Below are positions 1 to 4,832 of a DNA stretch of 6,856 bases, piece by piece. The notes beneath the pieces were generated by a model. The model worked only from the letters and a program-made list of their open reading frames with translations. It was not told the DNA's origin and searched no databases. The position numbers and the translations under genes are program-made. How positions within the stretch are numbered: position 1 is the first letter of the stretch; each line of letters starts with the position of its first letter. This DNA is from an uncultured archaeon A07HN63. Its GTDB lineage: Archaea > Halobacteriota > Halobacteria > Halobacteriales > Haloferacaceae. Where the stretch lies: contig KI543196.1 of the NCBI GenBank assembly GCA_000496215.1, forward strand, positions 106,665 to 113,520, given 5' to 3'.

Positions 1-788
1 ACGCCCGCGCCGCTACGAGTGCCGGTAAGCGTCGCCTGCGACGTGGATTCGAGATACGGTGTGTCGACGGCGAGTGCGTCGACCGTCTCGCGGTCGCGGG
101 CGAGAAACCCGCCCGCTGGGACCGGCGCCTGCCCGAACTTGTGGGGGTCAATCGCCATCGAGTCGATTGGCGCGTCGGCAAACGACCACTCGTAGTTCGT
201 GAACGGCAGGATGAACCCACCCCACGAGGCGTCGACGTGCATGCGAGCGTCGGCGTCGTGGGCGATATCGGTCATCCCGGGAATCGGGTCGACACGGCCG
301 TACTCCGTCGAGCCGGCGACGCTGATCACCAGCACGGTGTTGCTGTCGACGGCTGCCGAGACCGCATCGAGATCGGCGCGGTAGTCGTCGTCGACGGGGA
401 CCGTTCGGAGCTCCACGCCCAGCATCTCGGCGGCCTTGTTCGCGCTGAAATGAACGCTCTCGGGGGCGACGACGTTCGGCTGGCTCGCCGCGTTGCCGCC
501 CGGATCACCACGGTCGACGAGATTCCGCGCGGCGTGGACGGCCTGAATGTTGGCCTCGGTGCCGCCGCTGGCGACGTAGCCGTGGGGGTCGTCGAGCCCG
601 GTAATCTCGCCAAGAGTCTCGACTGCGTCGCGCTCCAACTCGGCGACGGTCTGGTAGGTCGCGGGGTCGCCCGGATTCGTCGCGAGGAAGTCGACAGCGG
701 CCTCGTGGGCGCGCGGATGTGGCTTGGTGCACATCGACGAGAGCACCCGGTCGAACTCCTGCGGGCGGTGCTGCCGCACGTGCTGCAT
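1..788 (-). CDS. mfnA: MfnA-type PLP-dependent decarboxylase, probable L-aspartate decarboxylase (C-terminus beyond window)
   Basis: Group II pyridoxal-phosphate decarboxylase of the MfnA family, cytosolic. Translation from the ATG at 788 gives 262 residues and is still open at base 1; the family is about 350 residues, so roughly the last quarter is missing. Visible motifs: SGGTEAN at 74-80 (cofactor phosphate region), VHFSANK at 112-118 with the ring-stacking His113, HVDASWGG at 184-191 with Asp186 for the pyridine nitrogen, and DPHKFGQ at 214-220 with Lys217 as Schiff-base lysine. In methanogens the family makes tyramine for methanofuran. Haloarchaea do not make methanofuran, and related archaeal enzymes decarboxylate aspartate to beta-alanine for coenzyme A, so that role is my inference. 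A TATA-like element about 27 nt before the ATG supports this start and a leaderless mRNA. The next gene on this strand, PhzF-like, ends 87 nt upstream. Confidence 0.93.
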   Translation of the reverse strand, partial: MQHVRQHRPQEFDRVLSSMCTKPHPRAHEAAVDFLATNPGDPATYQTVAELERDAVETLGEITGLDDPHGYVASGGTEANIQAVHAARNLVDRGDPGGNAASQPNVVAPESVHFSANKAAEMLGVELRTVPVDDDYRADLDAVSAAVDSNTVLVISVAGSTEYGRVDPIPGMTDIAHDADARMHVDASWGGFILPFTNYEWSFADAPIDSMAIDPHKFGQAPVPAGGFLARDRETVDALAVDTPYLESTSQATLTGTRSGAG

Positions 789-810
789 TACCAATCTATA
801 GCGGCGACCG

Positions 811-820
811 AGGTTTAGCC
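811..820 (-). promoter_or_regulatory. Putative TATA element for mfnA
   Basis: On the minus strand this reads GGCTAAACCT. Its AT core (813-818) is centred about 27 nt before the ATG at 788, the spacing expected for a haloarchaeal leaderless transcript starting at or next to the start codon. It is a weak match to the TATA consensus, so the call rests mainly on spacing. Another AT patch (CTATAG, about 797-802) is too close to the ATG to serve. Confidence 0.4.
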
Positions 821-822
821 GT

Positions 823-842
823 TGTGTTCGACACAGTGTGTC
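823..842. repeat. Overlapping TGTGT/ACACA palindromes upstream of mfnA
   Basis: Two interlocked inverted repeats share one arm: TGTGT-TCG-ACACA at 823-835 and GACACA-G-TGTGTC at 830-842, the second perfect apart from its central base. They lie just upstream of the putative mfnA TATA element and downstream of the PhzF-like stop codon. The position suits an upstream regulator-binding site for mfnA. A 3'-end hairpin in the PhzF-like transcript is the alternative, but no T-tract follows the palindromes directly on the minus strand. Confidence 0.4.
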
Positions 843-875
843 ATGATCGTCCCTGAACCCCGACGGCCAGCCGGC

Positions 876-1793
876 TCAGGCCTCGATGATCTCGTCGTCC
901 TCGATATCGGGCACCTGTAGGGTTCCATCGAGCGCAACCGAGGCCTCGCCGCCGACGCTCACCTGCTTGCGGCCGCGGTCGTCAACGCTGATGTCGACGT
1001 GGACGATCCCGCCGCGGTCGACGAAGTGGCCCTGCTCGAATCGGAGGTCGTCCGGCATAGAGTCAAAAGCCTCGTAGCTGTCGAGATACGCGCCACAGGC
1101 CCCGCTCGCCGTGCCGGTGACAGGGTCCTCGTCGACGCCCGCACCGGGCGCGAACATCCGCGCGTGCAGTGTCGACTCGGATTCGAGGGTGTCGAAGGTG
1201 AAGGCGTAGATGCCAGTGGCGTCGTACTCGTCGGTGAGGGCTTCGATTGCCTGCAGATCCGGCCGCACGCCGCTGAGTGCTTCGAGGAAGTTGACCGGGA
1301 CGATGAGATACGGCAGGCCAGTCGTCGCCCGTGCGACCGGCAGGTCAGCCCCGACATCCCGGAGTCTTGCGGGATCGATACCCAGCGCGTCGGCGAGGCG
1401 GTCGTAGGTGATTTCAAGCGTTTCGACCTCTGGCCGTGACTGGGTCATCCAGACGACGCCGTCGTCCTGTAGTTCGATATCGAGGACGCCAACCTCGGTT
1501 TCCAGCGTGTGAGCCCCCGGTTCGATGACGCCGTCAGCCGCCAAGAGCGCGTGACTAGCAATGGTTGCGTGGCCGCAGAGATCGACCTCCTGTGTCGGGG
1601 TAAAGTAACGAATCCGGCGGTCGGCATCGTCGCTGGCTGCGAGAAACGCGGTTTCGCTGGCCGACAGCTCGCGGGCGATCGCCTGCATCTGTGCCGCGGT
1701 CAGGTCGGCGGCGTCGGGGACGACGCCGGCCGCGTTACCGGCGTACGGCTCGGCGGTGAAAGCATCGACCAGACAGGCTCGTCGTCCATCCAT
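876..1793 (-). CDS. PhzF-family isomerase-like protein
   Basis: Member of the PhzF (phenazine biosynthesis-like) family, a diaminopimelate-epimerase fold used by isomerases whose substrates are mostly unknown. The start chosen at 1793 (ATG) gives 305 residues, close to the usual 260-300. Family landmarks: LVDAFTAEPYAGN near the N-terminus, SETAF at 46-50 with the expected catalytic acid Glu47, DLCGHATIA at 71-79 forming the first half-site, and DEDPVTGTASGACG in the C-terminal half forming the second. An in-frame GTG at 1805 would add four residues, but the TATA-like element at 1817-1822 would then sit only about 15 nt away, whereas it is about 27 nt from the ATG. Nothing here points to phenazine synthesis; no phz partner genes are present. 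The substrate cannot be predicted. Confidence 0.92.
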   Translation of the reverse strand: MDGRRACLVDAFTAEPYAGNAAGVVPDAADLTAAQMQAIARELSASETAFLAASDDADRRIRYFTPTQEVDLCGHATIASHALLAADGVIEPGAHTLETEVGVLDIELQDDGVVWMTQSRPEVETLEITYDRLADALGIDPARLRDVGADLPVARATTGLPYLIVPVNFLEALSGVRPDLQAIEALTDEYDATGIYAFTFDTLESESTLHARMFAPGAGVDEDPVTGTASGACGAYLDSYEAFDSMPDDLRFEQGHFVDRGGIVHVDISVDDRGRKQVSVGGEASVALDGTLQVPDIEDDEIIEA

Positions 1794-1816
1794 GACTGCG
1801 GACACGCAGCGGCGAC

Positions 1817-1822
1817 GTAAAA
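1817..1822 (-). promoter_or_regulatory. Putative TATA element for the PhzF-like gene
   Basis: Minus strand TTTTAC centred about 27 nt before the ATG at 1793, in an otherwise GC-rich region. The spacing predicts a leaderless mRNA and is the main reason for choosing the ATG at 1793 over the GTG at 1805. Confidence 0.55.
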
Positions 1823-1849
1823 TGATAGGGATGGTGATACCGTTGCTAC

Positions 1850-1908
1850 CGCGCGGTTGGCCGGGTCAACATGGTCTGGCTGTCGCGCGGTTGGCTAACG
1901 CGTGGTTG
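1850..1908. repeat. Three copies of CGCG(C/T)GGTTG between the regulator and PhzF-like genes
   Basis: CGCGCGGTTGG occurs exactly at 1850-1860 and 1884-1894, and the near copy CGCGTGGTTG at 1899-1908. All have the same orientation, with start-to-start distances of 34 and 15 nt. They lie upstream of the PhzF-like promoter (minus strand) and just past the 3' end of the winged-helix gene. They could be binding sites for a regulator of the PhzF-like gene, or degenerate non-coding repeats. The rest of the 1806-1926 gap shows no coding potential. Confidence 0.45.
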
Positions 1909-1926
1909 CCCGGCGATCAGGGCAGT

Positions 1927-2199
1927 TCAGCCGGCGTAGGCTTCGCTCTCTTCGAGGGCAACCTCGGCCTGCGGGGTGAGCTCGTAGATGTTCTGTCGCG
2001 CATCGGCGAAGTACACGTCTTCGTCGACGACGCCGATCTCTTCGAGCCGTTCGAGCGCGTAGCGAACTGTCCGCGCCGAGAGCATGGATTCCTCGACGAT
2101 CCCCTTCTGTGTCAGCTCGCCGTTGTATTCGAGTACCTTGAAAACGAGTTTGGCGCTTGGGGGCAGATCGTCGAGCTGTTCGTCGTCCGTTTCGGTCAT
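1927..2199 (-). CDS. Small winged-helix DNA-binding protein (MarR-like)
   Basis: A 90-residue single-domain transcriptional regulator. An acidic N-terminus (1-12) precedes PPSAKLVFKVLEYNGELTQK (helix 1 into helix 2), then the recognition-helix segment SARTVRYALERLEEIG at 41-56, and a beta-wing VVDEDVYFADARQNIYELT at 57-75. The pattern resembles MarR/ArsR-type domains common in haloarchaea. The ligand and target genes are unknown. No metal-binding Cys cluster or ligand domain is visible. The open frame reaches back to 2262, but the ATG at 2199 is preferred: a strong TATA box lies about 29 nt upstream, and the extra 21 residues would overlap that promoter. The gene is divergent from the EMC6-like/RLI pair and shares its intergenic region, so it may control itself or that pair; this is inference. 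Confidence 0.85.
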   Translation of the reverse strand: MTETDDEQLDDLPPSAKLVFKVLEYNGELTQKGIVEESMLSARTVRYALERLEEIGVVDEDVYFADARQNIYELTPQAEVALEESEAYAG

Positions 2200-2223
2200 C
2201 GAGTTATCGTGGAACGGACAGGG

Positions 2224-2232
2224 GTATAAAAC
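2224..2232 (-). promoter_or_regulatory. TATA box for the winged-helix gene
   Basis: Minus strand GTTTTATAC, the best archaeal TATA match in the window, centred about 29 nt before the ATG at 2199. Transcription would begin a few bases before, or at, the start codon. Confidence 0.65.
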
Positions 2233-2246
2233 TTCACCAGCCGGGA

Positions 2247-2257
2247 CGGCGACGCCG
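2247..2257. repeat. CGGCG-A-CGCCG palindrome midway between two divergent promoters
   Basis: An 11-bp palindrome with one unpaired central base (2252). The two oppositely directed TATA elements at 2224-2232 and 2272-2277 have their midpoint at about 2251, so the palindrome is almost exactly centred between them. This is where a dimeric regulator acting on both promoters would be expected. GC-rich palindromes of this size also arise by chance in such a genome. Confidence 0.3.
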
Positions 2258-2269
2258 GCCAAACGAACT

Positions 2270-2277
2270 CCTTTTGA
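2270..2277 (+). promoter_or_regulatory. TATA box for the EMC6-like/RLI operon
   Basis: CCTTTTGA preceded by CGAACT, resembling a haloarchaeal BRE plus TATA element. The TTTTGA core is centred about 26 nt before the ATG at 2301, predicting a leaderless mRNA that begins at the start codon and carries both downstream genes. Confidence 0.6.
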
Positions 2278-2300
2278 TGACGGCTCACAGACGGTGTGAT

Positions 2301-2615
2301 ATGGCTACTGACACAGCGACCGGGCTCTCCGATCACATGCGGGGAATCACGGTCACGACCGTCTCCTGTCTGGCGGGGGTGATCGCCGCGCTCGTTTCGG
2401 CGGTTGTCGTCGGGACGACGGCCGACGCCGCGACCGGGACGCGCCCGCTGCTCGTCCTCGCGGTCGCCGTCTTCGCGCAGTTCCCCGTCCTCAAGCTCGT
2501 CGGCGTCGATGTCGCCGACTTCGGGGCGAAAGACAACCTCTACGTCGTCTTCATGACGTTCTGTCTCTGGTTTATCACGTACGCCGTCCTGCTCACGTCG
2601 GCGGTGAGCGGATAG
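2301..2615 (+). CDS. EMC6-like membrane protein
   Basis: A 104-residue integral membrane protein with three hydrophobic helices: about 16-38, 50-68 and 80-102. The N-terminus is short and polar, and a conserved-looking acidic loop DVADFGAKDNLYVVFM (70-85) leads into helix 3. I recognise it as the haloarchaeal EMC6-like family. Eukaryotic EMC6 is a three-helix core subunit of the ER membrane protein complex, working beside the Oxa1-type insertase EMC3. By analogy this protein may help insert or stabilise membrane proteins in the cell membrane, possibly with an archaeal Oxa1-like DUF106 protein encoded elsewhere; that is inference. The frame is open further upstream (to 2157), but the ATG at 2301 fits the promoter spacing, and the upstream translation is Arg-rich and overlaps the divergent regulator. 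Its TAG stop abuts the RLI start codon. Confidence 0.82.
   Translation: MATDTATGLSDHMRGITVTTVSCLAGVIAALVSAVVVGTTADAATGTRPLLVLAVAVFAQFPVLKLVGVDVADFGAKDNLYVVFMTFCLWFITYAVLLTSAVSG
2603..2608 (+). promoter_or_regulatory. Shine-Dalgarno-like site for rli1
   Basis: GGTGAG lies seven bases before the ATG at 2616, inside the last codons of the EMC6-like gene. It can pair with the 3' end of archaeal 16S rRNA. This fits an internal operon gene, in contrast to the leaderless first gene. The stop-start junction also allows translational coupling. Confidence 0.4.
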
Positions 2616-4451
2616 ATGGCGGACGACAGCATCGCGGTCGTCGACCTCGACCGCTGTCAACCCGACCGCTGCAACTACGAGTGTGCGAACTACTGCCCGC
2701 CGAACCGCAACGGCGAGGAGTGTATCACCAAACGCGGCGAGTCCGCCGACGACGAGGAGACCATCGAGGGTGACCCCGACCAGATCCGTATCTCCGAGGA
2801 GCTGTGTCTCGGCGAGAGCTGTGGTATCTGTGTCGACAAGTGCCCCTTCGACGCCATCGAGATCATCAACCTTCCGCAGGAACTCGACGACGAGCCGACT
2901 CACCGCTACGGCGACAACGCCTTCGCGCTCTACGGCCTGCCGGTCCCCTCGCCCGGCAACGTCACCGGCATCCTCGGTCCCAACGGGATCGGGAAATCGA
3001 CCGCGGTCAAGGCGCTGGCCGACGAGATCGTCCCCAATCTCGGCAACTACGACAGCGAGCCCGACTGGGACGCCGTCTTAGAGCGGTTCCGCGGCTCCGA
3101 ACTGCAGGGCTTTCTGACCGACCTCATCGACGGCGAGATCACCGTCGCCCGCAAACCGCAGTACGTCGATCAGATACCCAAACAGTTCGACGGCAAGACG
3201 CGAGAGCTACTGGAACAGACCGACGAGCGCGGCGAACTCGACGCACTGGTCGAGCGGCTGAGCATCGCGCCGATCATGGATCAGCCAATCGACTCGATCA
3301 GCGGCGGCGAACTCCAGCGGGTCGCCATCGCGGCGACGCTGGCCCGCGACGCGGAGTTCTACTTCCTCGACGAGATCACGCCGTATCTCGATATCGGCCA
3401 GCGGATGGTTGTCGCCCGGCTCATCCGCGAACTCGCCGACGACGAGGAGACCGACCGCTCGATGCTGGTCGTCGAACACGACCTCGCCATTCTGGATCTG
3501 CTGGCCGACACGCTCCACGTCGCCTACGGCGAACCCGGCGTCTTCGGCGTGATCACGCCGCCAAAATCCGTGCGCAACGGGATCAACGAGTATCTCGAGG
3601 GCTACCTCACCAACGAGAATATGCGGGTTCGGCCCAACGAGATCACCTTCGAGGAACACGCCCCGCGACAGACGACGCGTGGCACCTCGCTGCTCGACTA
3701 CCCCGCGCTCAGCAAGTCCTACGGCGACGACGAGTTCTCGCTCGAGGTCGAGCCGGGGACGATCTACGAGGGCGAAGTGCTGGGCGTCGTCGGGCCGAAC
3801 GGCATCGGCAAGTCGACGCTCGCCAAGCTCTTCGCCGGCAGCATCGACCCTGATGAGGGTGCTCTCGATTTCGACCTCGATATCGCCTACAAACCGCAGT
3901 ACATCGAGATCGACCAGCCCATGCGCGTCGACAGCTTCCTCTCGTCGATCACCGACGAGTTCGGGTCCTCCTACTGGGACACCGAGATCGCCCAGCCGCT
4001 CCAGCTCAACCCGATTATGGAACAGCAGCTCACCGAGCTCTCGGGCGGCGAACGCCAGCGCGTCGCCATCGCGGCCTGTCTCTCGGAACCCGCCGACCTC
4101 TACGTCCTCGACGAGCCCTCCGCGCACCTCGATGTCGAACAGCGCGTGCAGGCCACCTCGGCGATCCGCCGCTACGCCGAGAACCACGACGCGACCGCGC
4201 TCGTGATCGACCACGACATCTACATGATCGACCTGCTGGCCGACCGGCTGCTCGTCTTCGACGGCGAGCCAGCCGATCACGGCCACGCGGCCGTCCCACA
4301 GGAGATGCGCGCCGGCATGAACGACTTCCTCGCGGATCTCGATATCACGTTCCGCCGCGACGAGGGTACCGGCCGCCCGCGGATCAACAAACCGGGCAGC
4401 CAGAAGGATAGCCAGCAGAAACGCGACGGCGAGTACTACTACGCGCCCTGA
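2616..4451 (+). CDS. rli1: RLI/ABCE1 ribosome-recycling ATPase with two iron-sulfur clusters
   Basis: A 611-residue soluble twin-ATPase that splits ribosomes after termination and is essential in archaea and eukaryotes. Cluster cysteines: C14-x4-C19-x3-C23-x3-C27-P and C64-x4-C69-x2-C72-x3-C76-P, both complete for 4Fe-4S clusters; C36 is extra. NBD1: aromatic segment RYGDNAF near 97-103, Walker A GPNGIGKST with Lys127, signature SGGEL at 229-233, Walker B Asp252-Glu253, H-loop His288. A hinge follows near MRVRPNEITFEEH. NBD2: Walker A with Lys399, signature SGGER at 476-480, Walker B Asp499-Glu500, H-loop His533. The C-terminus RPRINKPGSQ forms the second hinge segment. NBD1 reads DEITPYLD where most ABCE1 proteins have DEPSSYLD. 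The ATG directly follows the upstream stop codon, so it is co-transcribed with the EMC6-like gene. All catalytic residues are present. Confidence 0.97.
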   Translation: MADDSIAVVDLDRCQPDRCNYECANYCPPNRNGEECITKRGESADDEETIEGDPDQIRISEELCLGESCGICVDKCPFDAIEIINLPQELDDEPTHRYGDNAFALYGLPVPSPGNVTGILGPNGIGKSTAVKALADEIVPNLGNYDSEPDWDAVLERFRGSELQGFLTDLIDGEITVARKPQYVDQIPKQFDGKTRELLEQTDERGELDALVERLSIAPIMDQPIDSISGGELQRVAIAATLARDAEFYFLDEITPYLDIGQRMVVARLIRELADDEETDRSMLVVEHDLAILDLLADTLHVAYGEPGVFGVITPPKSVRNGINEYLEGYLTNENMRVRPNEITFEEHAPRQTTRGTSLLDYPALSKSYGDDEFSLEVEPGTIYEGEVLGVVGPNGIGKSTLAKLFAGSIDPDEGALDFDLDIAYKPQYIEIDQPMRVDSFLSSITDEFGSSYWDTEIAQPLQLNPIMEQQLTELSGGERQRVAIAACLSEPADLYVLDEPSAHLDVEQRVQATSAIRRYAENHDATALVIDHDIYMIDLLADRLLVFDGEPADHGHAAVPQEMRAGMNDFLADLDITFRRDEGTGRPRINKPGSQKDSQQKRDGEYYYAP

Positions 4452-4463
4452 GCGGCACACGCT

Positions 4464-4499
4464 GCGTCCGAGGACGCTTGATCCGGCGGAACACTTTTT
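4464..4499 (+). terminator. Possible terminator after rli1
   Basis: Thirteen bases after the rli1 stop, GCGTC-CGAG-GACGC (4464-4477, counting the flanking pair) can form a short tetraloop hairpin, and a run of five T follows at 4495-4499. Archaeal termination depends mainly on T-tracts, so the T-run is the stronger part. The same T-run may instead serve as the TATA element of the next gene. Confidence 0.3.
4495..4499 (+). promoter_or_regulatory. Possible promoter T-tract for the HEAT-repeat gene
   Basis: CACTTTTTGAG would place a transcription start near 4523, about 11 nt before the ATG at 4534. The fit is looser than for the other promoters here. No AT-rich element lies at the right distance before the GTG at 4833, which argues that the gene begins at 4534. 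Confidence 0.35.
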
Positions 4500-4533
4500 G
4501 AGTGAGCGACCAGTCTTTACCTAACCTGCTGGT

Positions 4534-4832
4534 ATGCCAGTCCATCCACAACCGAGCCAGCCGGCCTGCAGTTGCTGTGGTGATCCCGTCGCGTGGGCAC
4601 CTGTCTCCGGGCATCGAGATGTCAGTGACTACAGGCCATCGGCCCAGACCGACGCCGAATCACACGTCGACCGAGATCAGGTCGACCGAACCGACACAGA
4701 CAACGCGATCAGGTCGATCAGACCGATGCAGGCGATCCCGACGAGTCGTCGCTCAGTGATACCGCGGCGTCCCGGCACCCGGCTGGAGCGGCTGTCGAAC
4801 TCGCCAGCGCGGCTGCGGGCGCGCCATCGACC
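4534..4832 (+). pseudogene. Frame-displaced N-terminal part of the HEAT-repeat protein gene
   Basis: From the ATG at 4534, 58 codons read as a plausible acidic haloarchaeal protein with a zinc-ribbon-like start, PACSCCGDPV (Cys12, Cys14, Cys15), continuing to DRDQVDRTDTDNA. After about 4707 this frame turns Arg-rich (RRSVIPRRPGTRLER), typical of a wrong frame, and stays open only to 4938. At the same point the frame of the downstream gene becomes sensible: DQVDQTDAGDPDESSLSDTA, continuing without a stop into the HEAT-repeat protein. Adding one base near 4704-4710 would join them into a single protein of about 635 residues. The cause may be a true frameshift mutation, a sequencing error or, less likely, a -1 recoding event. 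This also accounts for the 381-base stretch after rli1 that would otherwise appear empty. Confidence 0.65.
4675..4717 (+). repeat. Imperfect direct repeat at the frame disruption
   Basis: GATCAGGTCGA occurs at 4675-4685 and again at 4707-4717, 32 bases apart, and the sequence after each copy remains similar (CCGAACCGACACAG versus TCAGACCGATGCAG). In their respective frames the copies encode DQVDRTDTDNA and DQVDQTDAGDP, so a protein-level repeat is visible only if the frame changes between them. A 32-nt spacing is not a multiple of three, whereas 33 would keep the frame. Confidence 0.6.

Noticed and set aside
141..818. Plus-strand frame of 225 codons opposite mfnA
   Set aside because: The minus strand encodes all MfnA cofactor motifs over the same bases. 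The plus-strand product has no recognisable motif.
1794..1805. GTG at 1805 as the start of the PhzF-like gene
   Set aside because: It would place the start about 15 nt from the only TATA-like element. The ATG at 1793 has the expected spacing and loses only four non-conserved residues.
1856..1870. GTTG...CAAC inverted repeat as an operator or hairpin
   Set aside because: The arms are only four bases and the loop seven, which is expected by chance at this length.
2200..2262. N-terminal extension of the winged-helix protein back to 2262
   Set aside because: The extension overlaps the strong TATA box at 2224-2232, and the added residues are not part of the winged-helix domain.
2196..2903. Minus-strand frame of 235 codons across the EMC6-like gene and the start of rli1
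   Set aside because: Antisense to two supported genes and spanning a divergent promoter region. The Asp/Val/Arg-rich composition is that of a shadow frame.
3207..4460. Long minus-strand open frame of 417 codons opposite rli1
   Set aside because: It lies entirely antisense to a gene with complete ABCE1 motifs. Long antisense frames are common in GC-rich haloarchaeal genes, and its translation is low-complexity Val/Asp/Arg/Glu-rich without a recognisable domain.
4675..4717. The GATCAGGTCGA direct repeat as a CRISPR or mobile-element end
   Set aside because: There are only two imperfect copies, 32 bases apart, inside a coding frame, with no inverted termini or further spacers. A local coding repeat explains it better.
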